Source of the DNA: a secondary endosymbiont of Heteropsylla cubana
GTDB taxonomy: Bacteria > Pseudomonadota > Gammaproteobacteria > Enterobacterales > Enterobacteriaceae
Direction of reading: 5' to 3'
Assembly: GCF_000287355.1 (NCBI RefSeq)
Contig: NC_018420.1
Span: 310,001 to 374,000 of the forward strand
DNA length: 64,000 bases
Numbering within the stretch: the first letter of the stretch is position 1; every line of letters begins with the position of its first letter. The notes under the pieces are model-generated. The model was not told where the DNA came from. It saw only the letters and a list, made by a program, of their open reading frames with translations, and made no database searches. A program made the translations under genes and the position numbers. This document shows, in pieces, positions 11,797-22,594 of the stretch.

Positions 11797-12489
11797 ATGA
11801 ATCCAATCCAAAGAAACTTTGAACATGTTTATAAAAAAATCTATACAATAGCTCATAATTTTAACCGTGACCCTAGCAAGATTACTTTAGTTGCAGTAAG
11901 CAAGACTAAACCTGTAACGACAATTTTAGAGGCCATAAATACAGGTCATCGATCTTTTGGCGAAAGTTATGCACAAGAGGCGATAAAAAAAATAGTTTGG
12001 TTACGCGATAAAAGAAAGATTAAAGATCTTATTTGGCATTTTATTGGTCATGTGCAAATTAATAAAAGTCGGTTAATTGCAGAAAACTTCGATTGGTGTC
12101 ATACTGTAGATCGAAAAAAAATAGTTGAAAATTTAAATGAGAAACGTCTAAAAAACTTAATTCCGCTTAACGTTCTCATTCAAATTAATATTAGCGGTGA
12201 AATAACCAAAGGAGGAATTCTACCGGATGAAATGTTCAAATTAGCAGAATTTATTAGCAAATGCCCTGCTCTTTGTTTGCGTGGCTTGATGGCTATTCCT
12301 TTTAAAACAAATATTTTTCAAGATCAATTATCAAGCTTTAATCGCATGAATACATTATATAAAAATTTACAATCTATTTATCCAACAATAGATACTTTAT
12401 CGTTGGGTATGACTGGTGATATGTCTGCAGCTATTGCAGCTGGAAGTTCTCTACTACGTATTGGAACTGCTATTTTTGGTGAGAGATAA
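11797..12489 (+). CDS. yggS: Pyridoxal-phosphate homeostasis protein YggS
   Basis: YggS family proteins bind pyridoxal 5'-phosphate on a TIM-barrel fold and buffer the free PLP pool; no enzymatic reaction is established. The 230-residue protein is close to E. coli YggS (234). The PLP lysine is in LVAVSKTKPV (Lys36). Other family marks are FGESYAQEA, WHFIGHVQINKS, QINISGEITKGG and the C-terminal LSLGMTGDMSAAIAAGSSLLRIGTAIFG. It is followed, over a large spacer, by yggT and hemW, the same order as E. coli yggS-yggT-yggU-rdgB-hemW. With pdxH elsewhere in the window it points to retained B6 metabolism. Confidence 0.93.
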   Translation: MNPIQRNFEHVYKKIYTIAHNFNRDPSKITLVAVSKTKPVTTILEAINTGHRSFGESYAQEAIKKIVWLRDKRKIKDLIWHFIGHVQINKSRLIAENFDWCHTVDRKKIVENLNEKRLKNLIPLNVLIQINISGEITKGGILPDEMFKLAEFISKCPALCLRGLMAIPFKTNIFQDQLSSFNRMNTLYKNLQSIYPTIDTLSLGMTGDMSAAIAAGSSLLRIGTAIFGER

Positions 12490-13341
12490 TTAATTTTTTG
12501 TTCTTAAAAAGTTAAAAATGAAAGCTTAATAAAGGTCATATTATTCATGTTAAACTCAAAAATATAATTAAGAGGTTATTATCTTCAGATTACCAACAAA
12601 ATAACTTTAAATGTTTACTGATAGTTTATATTGTTTCAAGCATACATCTTCGACGTAGGAATTAAGAGTTGTCTCTCTAGTTTTATTTTATATAAGATTC
12701 TATAGTGACATTAAGAATAACATTGTAGTCGCTTGCATTAATCATTGATTAATCATTATTAATATGACTCTAATTATATTAGAAAGTTTGGTTTATTAAA
12801 AAATTGATTTTAATTATTTCAAGGGTTAATTTAAATTGTAGTATAGTAGGTTACGTAGAAATAGTATTTCTACTTGGCGAGATTATTATCTTGAATATTC
12901 AAAAAAAAAAGAGAAACTAATAACTTTGTGTTATTTATCTAATATTTTCAAATTAGACTTTTAGTTTATAATTAATGATTAAAGTAGTAGAGTTATGTTG
13001 CATTAAAAAAGATTAAAGTTTTATAGTGATTTCTAAATAAAAAATACCTAGTTAACTAGCAAGATGAATTTTTATATTTATTTAAAATTTTTCAAATTAA
13101 AAGATGAAAGCAATAAATATTTTTTAAATATAATTAGTATTTAATATAGTATTTTTATTCTTTTAAAGAAACTAGAATTTTATTTCCTTCATCTTGATTA
13201 ATAAAAATAAATTACATTCTTTATAATCTTAATAATAGCAACGCGAGTGATTTAGTCAAAAACTCAAAAAGATAGAAAAAAATCATTGTGAGTATGTATT
13301 TGTTAATACAAAATTTGTTTATATGAGGATATTATTTTCGC
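12490..13341. other. 0.85 kb spacer between yggS and yggT
   Basis: No supportable ORF or structured element. In some Enterobacterales proC (about 820 bases) sits between yggS and yggT, so a decayed proC is a possible origin; I cannot see residual coding similarity. Confidence 0.55.
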
Positions 13342-13896
13342 ATGCTGACGTTAACGTTTGTATTTAAAACGATTATCGATCTTTATATTATGCTTTTGCT
13401 TTTACGTTGCTGGATACACTTTATCGGTTGTAGCATTTATAATGTTTTTTCACAATTTATTATCAAAAGTACTGAAAAGGTAATCACCCCATTACATCGA
13501 ATTATCCCTCCAATTCGTCTTCTAGATATTGCATCATTGTTCGTGGCATTTACTTTAGCAACAATTAAATTTCCTTTACTGACGTTTATTGAGGCTCGTG
13601 TTGTTATACTTGACTCTATTTACTTACTAATTGGGTTTTTAGCTTTATTAAAAGCAGCTGGAAAATTAATTTTTTTTATGGTGACAATTTGTTCACTTCT
13701 TAGTTGGATTAGTCAAGGTCGGACGCAAATAGACGTTATTCTTTATGAGTTAAGTGAGCCAATTATGTCTCCTATTCGTCGTATATCGCCAGATATTGGA
13801 GGAATTGATTTTTCGGCCATGATTATAAGTATCATTCTATATTTTCTTAATTATCTTGGTATGGATTTATTTCCATGTATCTGGTATCGATTATAA
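13342..13896 (+). CDS. yggT: YggT family integral membrane protein
   Basis: This 184-residue protein matches the E. coli YggT family in length and layout: two copies of a YGGT unit, each with a hydrophobic helix followed by a P-[LI]-[RH]-R-I-[IS]-P motif. Here these are ITPLHRIIPP (about residues 49-58) and IMSPIRRISPDIGG (about 142-155). Several hydrophobic membrane segments surround them, including DLYIMLLLLRCWIHF and MIISIILYFLNYLGM. The molecular function is unsettled; some relatives affect membrane or cell-division organisation or osmotic tolerance. It lies between yggS and hemW as in E. coli. The upstream ribosome site is weak (GAGGAT about 11 bases before the ATG). Confidence 0.88.
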   Translation: MLTLTFVFKTIIDLYIMLLLLRCWIHFIGCSIYNVFSQFIIKSTEKVITPLHRIIPPIRLLDIASLFVAFTLATIKFPLLTFIEARVVILDSIYLLIGFLALLKAAGKLIFFMVTICSLLSWISQGRTQIDVILYELSEPIMSPIRRISPDIGGIDFSAMIISIILYFLNYLGMDLFPCIWYRL

Positions 13897-14699
13897 TTCG
13901 CGTTTTATAAATTTATGAATTATTTATATTTATTCTATATTTTTATTAATAGTGACTTTCCAAGTTATAATATTAAAAATAATACGAATTTTTAAACAAA
14001 AACTGTAATACTTTTAAAGTATTCAAACAAGAAAAAAATAAAAAAATCATGTTGTAAGACAACAAACAATTAAAATACGCTTATTAGTTAATAGAGAAAA
14101 TTTTAAATATCTAACTTTGAAATATTATAGATATTTTCATGTTAAAAAAGAAAAAATAAAACATAATTATATATAAAATAATAATTAAAAAATTTAACTA
14201 AATTCAATTAACGAAATTACACATATCTTAAAAAATCTCTTTATTGAAAGAATAATAAAATACGTTAGATGTTATTTCCCTCCAAAAAAAAGATTTATTT
14301 TATATTTTTTTTAAAAAATTAACAAAGTGCACTTTGCATTGTAAATTAGTGAATTACTAGCACTGCATTAAAGATTTATATTAATTTAATTTCGGTTATA
14401 GGAAGAAATTTAATATTAACAAATATTGCCATATAAGGGAAAGAAGTAGCGACTACACTACTTAAGAATATTAATAACTCTTTTTTTTGTTTTATCCTAA
14501 ATAGTCAAAGTAGTATGTACATATACATGTATTTCGTTTTTTTCTTTGACATCTTCATGGATTAGTTTCTTTGTATAATGTACTCTATTTTTATTTTGAA
14601 GTATTTTATAGCCATTACGTTTAGATTGGCAGAAAAAAAATACACAATTTTATCATACTAACACTTGCGCATTAAATGAATTAATAGATTTCCTAAATT
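13897..14699. other. 0.8 kb spacer between yggT and hemW
   Basis: No supportable ORF. E. coli has yggU and rdgB here (together about 0.88 kb), so this spacer is probably their decayed remains, inferred from synteny and size only. Confidence 0.55.
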
Positions 14700-15830
14700 A
14701 TGGTTAATTTTCCTCCTCTTGGTTTATATTTACATTTACCTTGGTGTATAAAAAAATGCCCTTATTGTGATTTTAATGTTCATAAACTTACAAAAAAGAT
14801 ATCTCAACACCAATATATTAAACATCTTTTATCGGATTTAGATCATGATATACCTTTAATTTCAAATCGTATAATTAATACAATATATATTGGTGGAGGT
14901 ACTCCTAATTTGTTTTCACCTAAACTAATTCAAACATTAATTGATAATATTCGTGATCGATTACCAATTTCGTTAGATGCTGAAATCACCATGGAAGCAA
15001 ATCCTGGAAAGAGTGATCAAAATTCTTTTAAAGATTACCAGTTAGCAGGAATTAATCGTATTTCTATTGGCGTACAAAGCTTTTCAGAAAAACAACTGAT
15101 TCAACTTGGACGAAAACATAGCGTAGAAGAATCCCGATACGCAGCGCGTATGGCAGCATCAGTAAAGTTACATAGTTTTAATCTTGATATCATGTATGGA
15201 TTACCGAATCAATCCCTATTGGAGGCGCTGAATGATTTAAATGAAGCAATTAATTTCGGAGCACCGCATATTTCTTGGTATCAATTAACTATAGAGCCAA
15301 ATACTTTATTTTTTTGCAAAAAACCCATTTTACCGGATCATGATACTATATGGAAGATATATAAGTATGGTAAAAAAATTTTAAAATCATCAGGTTACTA
15401 TCAGTATGAAATCTCTGGATACGCCAAACCTGGATTTCAATGCCAGCATAATGTAAACTATTGGCGTTTTGGTGATTACATCGGTATTGGTTGTGGTGCT
15501 CACGGTAAGCTGTGTCAGAAAGATGGTAAAATATTACGCACAGTAAAAACGCGTAACCCGTATCGTTATATGAAAGGGGAGTATCTTGATAAACAATATC
15601 CAATATCTTTATCTGAACTACCTTTAGAATATTTTATGAATCGTTTTAGATTATTGAAAGTAGTATCGAAAAAAGAGTTCAGATTTTTTACCAGATTAAA
15701 AGAGTGTCAAGTGCGCCCTGCGTTGAATAATGCAATAAGAATTGGTTATATAACTGAAAGTAAAAATCATTGGAAATTAACAAAAAAAGGGTATTTGTTT
15801 CTTGATTCATTATTAGAATTACTGATTTAA
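14700..15830 (+). CDS. hemW: Heme chaperone HemW (radical SAM)
   Basis: HemW is a radical-SAM family protein once annotated as oxygen-independent coproporphyrinogen oxidase. Current evidence in E. coli supports a role in handing heme to respiratory enzymes. The 376-residue protein (E. coli: 378) starts with LGLYLHLPWC and has the cluster-binding CxxxCxxC at Cys16, Cys20 and Cys23. Other conserved blocks are YIGGGTPNL, EANPG, GINRISIGVQSF, LDIMYGLPNQS, YEISGYA and NYWRFGDYIGIGCGAHG. The start at 14700 matches the E. coli N-terminus. tusE lies on the opposite strand 82 bases downstream. Confidence 0.93.
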   Translation: MVNFPPLGLYLHLPWCIKKCPYCDFNVHKLTKKISQHQYIKHLLSDLDHDIPLISNRIINTIYIGGGTPNLFSPKLIQTLIDNIRDRLPISLDAEITMEANPGKSDQNSFKDYQLAGINRISIGVQSFSEKQLIQLGRKHSVEESRYAARMAASVKLHSFNLDIMYGLPNQSLLEALNDLNEAINFGAPHISWYQLTIEPNTLFFCKKPILPDHDTIWKIYKYGKKILKSSGYYQYEISGYAKPGFQCQHNVNYWRFGDYIGIGCGAHGKLCQKDGKILRTVKTRNPYRYMKGEYLDKQYPISLSELPLEYFMNRFRLLKVVSKKEFRFFTRLKECQVRPALNNAIRIGYITESKNHWKLTKKGYLFLDSLLELLI

Positions 15831-15912
15831 AAAAAACGAAAAGTTTCATATTACATGATAAGTTTATTAGTGTGATATATTTCTTTTTAAGAATTGTATT
15901 TTTATAGAAGTT

Positions 15913-16239
15913 TTAAAGGCACCTTACTGGTTTTGGTAATCCGGCTATTTTTGTTGCTTGTTTCGCCGGACCTTGAGGAAATAAATGGAAAAGGTATAAG
16001 CTATTACCTTTTTCTGGACCATAAGTTTTTTCCATACACTTTACTAGCATTCGCATAGTCGGTGAAGTGTTATATTTATAATAAAATTCGCGAATAAAAT
16101 AGATCACTTCCCAATGTGCTTTACTAAGAGTGATGTTTTCTCTACGCGCAATTTCTTCAGCCAAATATTTAGACCACTCTTGAGAATAAATTAAATATCC
16201 CTCTGAATCAGTTTTTATTTTTCTGTAATTAATATTCAT
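15913..16239 (-). CDS. tusE: Sulfur-relay protein TusE
   Basis: TusE (DsrC/TusE family) is the last carrier of the Tus sulfur relay: it takes persulfide from TusBCD and delivers it to MnmA for 2-thiolation of U34 in Lys, Glu and Gln tRNAs. The 108-residue protein aligns throughout with E. coli TusE (109). Matches include [24 protein letters not shown] and [15 protein letters not shown]. The catalytic cysteine is the penultimate residue (Cys107), as required. It is convergent with hemW. With mnmG in the same window, both halves of U34 modification (C5 and 2-thio) appear to be retained; tusBCD and mnmA are not in this window. Confidence 0.95.
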   Translation of the reverse strand: MNINYRKIKTDSEGYLIYSQEWSKYLAEEIARRENITLSKAHWEVIYFIREFYYKYNTSPTMRMLVKCMEKTYGPEKGNSLYLFHLFPQGPAKQATKIAGLPKPVRCL

Positions 16240-17495
16240 TAGTTTCTATTAAATTTATAAAACATGCAATAAAATACAATAAATTTCTTGATGAAAACAC
16301 TCAAATGTTTATTGATATTCAATACTACGTAAAATTGATTAATATCTATAGCTTAAGATTAATAAAAACATCAATGTTTGATTATGATAAAATAATTATG
16401 TTATTAATTGTGTACTATTAACATATTTTATGTGTTTTTTTAAAATAAATATATTAGGTTAGCTTTCTACTAAACTTTATATGCAAGGTAAGATATAAAA
16501 TATTGATATCATAATTTTATAGCAAGTAATTTTTAACATTTAATTATTTATATAATATTACTTGCATGATATTATTTTTTTCATCTTTATCTTAAAGATA
16601 AATGTTGATTATTTTGAGTATAGAATAATATTATAGTGAATAACTTTTTTGTTTGTATATTTTTAATATAAATTAATTTATTAACTTTTTCTAATTCTAA
16701 CCCTATATTCAATCAAACGCAAATAATTAAAAATTATAACAAATAAATACTTTATAGTGATATAAAAAAAATAGAAAATTATTTTAGTTATTATGTTATT
16801 TTTTTAAAATCTATTAAAAAGTTATATTTTATTTATATAAAAAAAATTAGAGACATAGTTTAAATTTTAATTTTTAAAAATTAAAATTTATTAATTAAGT
16901 AATAAAAATATTTTGTAAAATTTATAAAAAATATTTAAAAACATCAATATAGACTCATCAAGTTTTTAAAATAATCTCTAACTATTTATTATTAAAATAG
17001 AATAACAATTTATTAGATTACATCTGTTCTATGAGGAATTATTAAAAATTTATATTAAATATTAATTTATTTCTTAGAAAATATCTTCTACTCATTAGGA
17101 TAATTACATATATTGAATATAATATAGTAAGTTTACTAAAAGATTAACATCAATAGAGTTAAAAATGTTTATAGAAAATATTTTCTATTTGATTAATAAT
17201 TATTTACAGATTTTATCTGTATAACTTTTAAATATAATTTATTGAAATTAAAATTTCTGAATTATGACATAAAAATGTAAAGTTAAAAAAATGAAAAAAT
17301 GATATTCACAAAGAACTTTAATTCAATAATCTGGATTGTTTTAAACGAAAATCTAGCGCAAATCGAGTTGAATTTATATTCCTTTTAGGGTTTTTAAAAT
17401 TTCTTATCTATTAAGAAGTAGATTTTGTAAAAAAAATGAAATGTCAACAGACAAGGTTGTATACTAAGTAACTTTCCCCTTTTTCTTGATAAAAT
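16240..17495. other. 1.26 kb spacer between divergent tusE and orn
   Basis: Extremely AT-rich, with no supportable ORF, RNA gene or strong hairpin. The promoters of tusE and orn must lie here, but I cannot pick them out. Confidence 0.6.
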
Positions 17496-18041
17496 ATGCC
17501 AATAGATAATAATAATTTAATTTGGATAGATTTGGAAATGACTGGACTTGACCCTCAGCGTCATCGTATTATAGAGATAGCGACATTAGTGACTAATGCT
17601 GATCTAACTGTTTTAGCAACAGGTCCGGTATTAGCTATATACCAATCTGAAGAACAATTAGCGTTAATGGATCAATGGAACATAAAAACTCATACCGATA
17701 GTGGATTAATTCATCGAGTGCGTAAAAGTTTATTTGATGAAGAAGCTGCAGAAGTTCAGACGTTATCGTTTTTTTCAAAATGGATACATGCTAAAAAATC
17801 TCCTATATGTGGAAATACTATAGCTCAAGATCGGCGATTCTTATTTCGCTATATGCCTAGATTAGAAGCTTATTTTCACTATCGTTATCTTGATGTTAGT
17901 ACTTTAAAAGAGTTAGCCCAACGTTGGAAGCCAGAAATTTTATTCAACTTTAAGAAAAAAAATACTCATAAAGCATTAGATGATATTTATGATACGGTGT
18001 CTGAGTTAGCTTATTATCGAGACTACCTTATTAACATATAA
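17496..18041 (+). CDS. orn: Oligoribonuclease
   Basis: Orn degrades 2-5-nucleotide RNA fragments (and pGpG) to mononucleotides at the end of mRNA decay; it is essential in E. coli. The 181-residue protein is the same length as E. coli Orn. It has the DEDDh exonuclease motifs: Asp12 and Glu14 in [12 protein letters not shown], the AQDRRF block (Gly to Ala relative to E. coli GQDRRF), and THKALDD with His158 and Asp162/163. [13 protein letters not shown] and RWKPEI also match. The gene stands alone; E. coli places three tRNA-Gly genes after orn, and none is present here. Confidence 0.96.
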   Translation: MPIDNNNLIWIDLEMTGLDPQRHRIIEIATLVTNADLTVLATGPVLAIYQSEEQLALMDQWNIKTHTDSGLIHRVRKSLFDEEAAEVQTLSFFSKWIHAKKSPICGNTIAQDRRFLFRYMPRLEAYFHYRYLDVSTLKELAQRWKPEILFNFKKKNTHKALDDIYDTVSELAYYRDYLINI

Positions 18042-19727
18042 TATTAGATTATAAATAATATAATATTATATTTGATTTTTTTATCAGATATAATATGATA
18101 TAAAATATCATATCTAGTTTATATTTTTCATTAAAATAAAACTAAAAAAAATACTGATATATTAAAATCCATAATAATCGTTTCTTTTTAATAAAAGTGT
18201 ATAGATAAATATCTAGATTTTTATCGTGATAAAAATACTTCATATATAATAAGTACATTTATCTTTACTATAAAACTTTAAAAATAAAAAAAACTATTTA
18301 TTTTAATTATAAGTAAATAACAAGAATTGTTTTTTAGTTAAAGTATTTTTTTTGCATATTTATTTATTATAAAGTGATAAAGATCGCAAGTGATGCACAA
18401 GGTTAAAAAATAAATCATAAAATTATCCAAAAAATAATTATTTTTTACTGTTTTTTTAGTAAAATTAAAGTTTTGATCTTATCAAGATTTTTCTATAGTT
18501 TTATTCTTATGTGAATTTTTTACTTAGATGTAAACCTAGATTTATTGATGTATAAACAGCTATGATTAAAAAAATAAATGTTTTGATATAAACAGTAATA
18601 TTTCAAATTAAGTCATAACTATATCTATATTATATTTTAATTAATAAAAAATTTATTAAAAATATTTAAATATATGATTGAATTTTTAAAAATCTTAATA
18701 AGAGAGATTTTTATTTAATTCAAATTTAATGAGATATTAATTTGCCTTAATACTAATAAAAAAATAAAAACTTAATTCATGAACATTAAAGAGTATTAAA
18801 GTAGTGTAAACTTTTTATGTAAGGTAATAAATAAAAATGACTCTTTTAATGAAAAAACTTTCACTAGGTATTTACAGACAGTAATAATGCTTTATTTTAT
18901 TGTAAATATGTTTTCGATTAATATTTTTGATCAATCATCTTTTACTTTTTCTACAAAGTTAAAAGATATATTATTAATATGAAACATGAAGTTAATAAAT
19001 TTTTAAAGAGATTCAAACAAGTTTTTTTGTAAAAAAACGAAAGTTTTTTAATGTAGAAAATGAGTTTATGAAAATTATGTCTATTTTCTATAATATTGTA
19101 AAATTTTCTTAGAAGGTTAGAAAAAGCAGGGTTTTATATTGTAACAAAAAAAAGAATATTTTATCTCTACATCGTAATACCGATAAAGATGAATATCATT
19201 TATAGAATTTTTTATTAGTTGATTTTATTTTTGTGAGTAATTTATTTGAAATGTTGTTATATATAACTAAGTTCTATTCAGAACATAGTTAATTATAATT
19301 GTTGTTAATATCTGCCGATAAAACTTTACCTATATGTTATATATTATTAAAATAATATTTATTGTTAATTGCTTTAATGAAAAAATTAGTTAGTGTAATG
19401 TTTTTTATATAAAAATAAATTATTTATATTAATAAAATTAATAATCGATAAAAAACGTAGAAATAATATATTTTTATACTAAAAATTAGTTCTTTGATAA
19501 CTATCATGTTATATTTATCTTTTTCCTTAAAAGATTAAAAACAATGTATTTTAACATGGATAAATGTAATAAATATAAGATAAGACCGTATTTGAGAGTT
19601 AAATTATTTATAATAAATAATATTGTAGATATATTAACAAGTATCTCTGATGAGAAAAATATCTTTACCTTGCTTGATTAAGGTTAATAGATAACCTTTA
19701 TTTATAAAAATATAAAAAAAATCAACA
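18042..19727. other. 1.7 kb spacer between orn and accD
   Basis: No supportable ORF or RNA gene. The sampled plus-strand bases are G-rich relative to C, the reverse of the first few kilobases of the window. Confidence 0.6.
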
Positions 19728-20600
19728 ATGACCTGGATTGAACGTATTCTCAATAAAAGTAGAATAGTTCCAACGCACAGAGCCAGTATTCCTGAAGGCG
19801 TCTGGACTAAGTGTAATAGCTGTAGTCAAGTCTTATATCGAGCTGAACTAAAACGTAATCTTGAGGTTTGTCCAAAATGTGATCATCATATGCGGATGAC
19901 AGCAAGAGCTCGTTTACATTCTTTTTTAGATCGAGAGACTATGGTAGAACTCGGTAGTGACCTAGAACCAAAAGATATTTTAAAATTTAAAGATTTAAAA
20001 AAATATAAAGATCGCCTAGCTATCGCTCAGAAAACTACGGAAGAAAAAGATGCATTAGTAGTAATGAAAGGCACACTCTATGGAATGCCTGTAGTTGTAG
20101 CGGCATTTGAATTTGCATTTATTGGTGGCTCAATGTCCTCAGTAGTAGGTGCGCGATTTGTACGTGCTGTCGAATCCGCTTTATCAGATGCTTGTCCGTT
20201 GATATGTTTTTCTGCTAGTGGTGGTGCACGCATGCAAGAAGCTCTGATTTCTTTAATGCAGATGGCTAAAACGAGTGCGGCTCTTGCTCGGTTTCGAATA
20301 CATAAGTTACCCTACATTTCAGTTTTGACTGATCCTACCATGGGAGGAGTTTCAGCTAGTTTAGCTATGCTTGGTGATTTAAATATTGCTGAGCCGAAGG
20401 CATTAATTGGATTTGCAGGTCCTCGGGTAATAGAACAAACTGTGGGAGAAAAATTACCAGCAGGTTTTCAACGAAGTGAATTCTTGATTGAAAAAGGAGC
20501 AATTGATCTTATTATTCGTCGTCCAGAAATGCGTTTCCGGATAGCTAATCTGTTAGCAAAACTAACTAATTTGCCTCCTTGTCAAAAACACCAATTATAA
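19728..20600 (+). CDS. accD: Acetyl-CoA carboxylase carboxyltransferase subunit beta
   Basis: AccD pairs with AccA to transfer the carboxyl group from biotin-BCCP to acetyl-CoA, the first step of fatty-acid synthesis. The 290-residue protein matches E. coli AccD (304) to about residue 285, ending before the E. coli proline-rich tail, which is dispensable in appearance. The N-terminal zinc ribbon is complete (Cys29, Cys32, Cys48, Cys51). Catalytic-core blocks [37 protein letters not shown] and [11 protein letters not shown] are intact. folC begins 107 bases downstream, the same pair as in E. coli. The enzyme needs biotin, which ties it to bioA in this window. Confidence 0.97.
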   Translation: MTWIERILNKSRIVPTHRASIPEGVWTKCNSCSQVLYRAELKRNLEVCPKCDHHMRMTARARLHSFLDRETMVELGSDLEPKDILKFKDLKKYKDRLAIAQKTTEEKDALVVMKGTLYGMPVVVAAFEFAFIGGSMSSVVGARFVRAVESALSDACPLICFSASGGARMQEALISLMQMAKTSAALARFRIHKLPYISVLTDPTMGGVSASLAMLGDLNIAEPKALIGFAGPRVIEQTVGEKLPAGFQRSEFLIEKGAIDLIIRRPEMRFRIANLLAKLTNLPPCQKHQL

Positions 20601-20707
20601 TAATTAAATATTCTTCAATGTGAGATTTATTTTCTTAAAAACCATCGAAATAATAAAAACTGTATCTTTTATTAAAATGTAACTTTTAAAAAAACGTTTA
20701 TTAGCTA

Positions 20708-21994
20708 ATGAATAAAGATATAAAAAAAACACTGATTCCTAAATCCACATCTTCATTGAAGATGTGGATTGATTATCTTCAATCGCTTCATCCTAAAGAT
20801 ATTGATTTAAGTTTGGATCGAGTGTTGCATGTAGCAACTAAGCTTAATTTGCTATCCCCAGCCACTTATGTCATTACTGTTGGTGGTACGAACGGAAAGG
20901 GAACTACTTGTTGTTTGCTTGAAGCCATTTTTCTTTCCAGTGGAATGCGTGTTGGTCTCTATACTTCCCCGCATTTACTGCAATACACTGAACGGGTTCG
21001 TATTCAAGGTGTTGAATTATCCGATGTTGCTCATAGTGAATCGATGGCGTTTATTGAATCTGGTAGAAATTCGATTTCATTGAGTTACTTTGAATTTAGT
21101 ACTCTATCGGCGTTGCATCTTTTTCGACAAGCAAATCTCGACGTAGTAATCCTTGAGGTCGGTTTAGGGGGACGGTTAGATGCTACTAATATTGTTGATG
21201 CTGATGTCGCTGTGATAACATCCATTGCCTTGGATCATATTGAGTGGTTGGGTAACAATCGTTCTAGTATTGCGAGAGAAAAAGCTGGTATTTTCCGCCC
21301 AGGGAAACCAGCGGTTATAGGTGAAGTTAACCGACCATCAACACTTGATCTGGCTGCTTTTGATGCTAATTCAGTTTTGTATGCTGTAAATCGTGATTGG
21401 TGGTGGAAGAGTGGTGAAATAGATTGGTGTTGGTGGAATAATTATTATAAGCTTACTTTGCTTCCCAAACCAACTATTCCATTAGCGAATGCAGCAACAG
21501 CGCTCGCGGTAGTTTCTTGCTTACCATTTTCTATATCAGAAGTTGCGGTACATAAGGGGCTTCGTGAAGCTTCTCTCTTAGGGCGGTTTCAATGTATTTC
21601 AAGAACACCATTAATCATTTTAGATGTTGGTCATAACCCTCATGCTGCTCGTTATCTCGCTCGACGTTTGGAAGAAATATCTATTGATGGTACTATTCGA
21701 GCAGTAGTGGGAATGTTGTTAGATAAAAATATTCCAGAAACTCTTAGATGTTTACGTAATCAGGTAGATATATGGTATTGTGCATCGCTTAAAGGGACAC
21801 GTGCAGCTACTTCTTTAGATTTAGCTCTACATCTTAATCATCATGATACAAGAAACTTTAAAGATGTATTAAGCGCTTGGTATCAAGCGCTAGAAGATTC
21901 TTCTCCTGAAGATTGTGTGTTAGTATTTGGTTCTTTTTATACTGTGGCGCCAGTTTTAGTAGAGTTAAAAGATAAAATGTATATTAATAAATAA
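20708..21994 (+). CDS. folC: Bifunctional folylpolyglutamate / dihydrofolate synthase
   Basis: FolC joins glutamate to dihydropteroate to make dihydrofolate and then adds further glutamates to keep folates in the cell. The 428-residue protein (E. coli: 422) has the Mur-ligase-type P-loop GGTNGKGTT at residues 59-67, the YTSPHL substrate loop, LEVGLGGRLDATNI, the ALDHIEWLG and REKAGIF ATP and metal blocks, and DVGHNPHA in the C-terminal domain. It follows accD by 107 bases and is likely cotranscribed. Sampled GC is near 42%, clearly above the AT-rich spacers, suggesting purifying selection. Folate is a vitamin commonly supplied by insect symbionts. Confidence 0.95.
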   Translation: MNKDIKKTLIPKSTSSLKMWIDYLQSLHPKDIDLSLDRVLHVATKLNLLSPATYVITVGGTNGKGTTCCLLEAIFLSSGMRVGLYTSPHLLQYTERVRIQGVELSDVAHSESMAFIESGRNSISLSYFEFSTLSALHLFRQANLDVVILEVGLGGRLDATNIVDADVAVITSIALDHIEWLGNNRSSIAREKAGIFRPGKPAVIGEVNRPSTLDLAAFDANSVLYAVNRDWWWKSGEIDWCWWNNYYKLTLLPKPTIPLANAATALAVVSCLPFSISEVAVHKGLREASLLGRFQCISRTPLIILDVGHNPHAARYLARRLEEISIDGTIRAVVGMLLDKNIPETLRCLRNQVDIWYCASLKGTRAATSLDLALHLNHHDTRNFKDVLSAWYQALEDSSPEDCVLVFGSFYTVAPVLVELKDKMYINK

Positions 21995-22594
21995 ATTTTA
22001 ATATGAGAGATTTTCTCTCATGCATTATTATTAATTAAGATAAAGAGTGGCTGTAATCGCTAATAAAATAAAAAAACAACAATTTAGTATAAATTATTAT
22101 CTTTCTTGTTAAAATAAGATCCCACTCCTCGCTTCATATGAAAGACAAAAACATATCTGTGGAATAAATATACTTTTATTCTGTTGTCATGAAGTTTAGT
22201 ATATAGTTTTTGTGGGCAGTATTGTAAAATTTTAAATTTAATGACGATGTGAAGTTGATAAAACTATAATTTAAAATAATTATATTGAGATGTAGAAATT
22301 CCCTATTTTAAAAGGAATCTTATTTTTTAATAAAAAGTTGTTAATTATAAAGAATGTTTGAAAAATTAAAATAATTAAGTACAATAGTTAATTTTTAATA
22401 ATATTTTTTATTTTCTCTTAAAATAAGACATTATTGTAAACATGATAATTATATATTATTATAAATTAATTATTTTTTATAAATAGTTTTCTTGTTTTTT
22501 TATTTAACTATCACAGTGACGTTATGTGCTTATGTTAATTGCATGTTTTAGTAAATTAATTTTTTAATTTTAAAATAACTTTATGGGAGTTAAC
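21995..22594. other. 0.6 kb spacer between folC and the peroxiredoxin gene
   Basis: No supportable ORF. It carries the folC terminator hairpin at 22003-22021 and otherwise only AT-rich sequence. Confidence 0.6.
22003..22021 (+). terminator. Likely terminator of accD-folC
   Basis: Perfect 8-bp arms ATGAGAGA and TCTCTCAT with a 3-base T loop begin 9 bases after the folC stop. The tract after the stem is only moderately T-rich. Confidence 0.5.

Noticed and set aside
20868-21083. Plus-strand ORF inside folC
   Set aside because: Out-of-frame shadow of folC; no independent ribosome site or family match.
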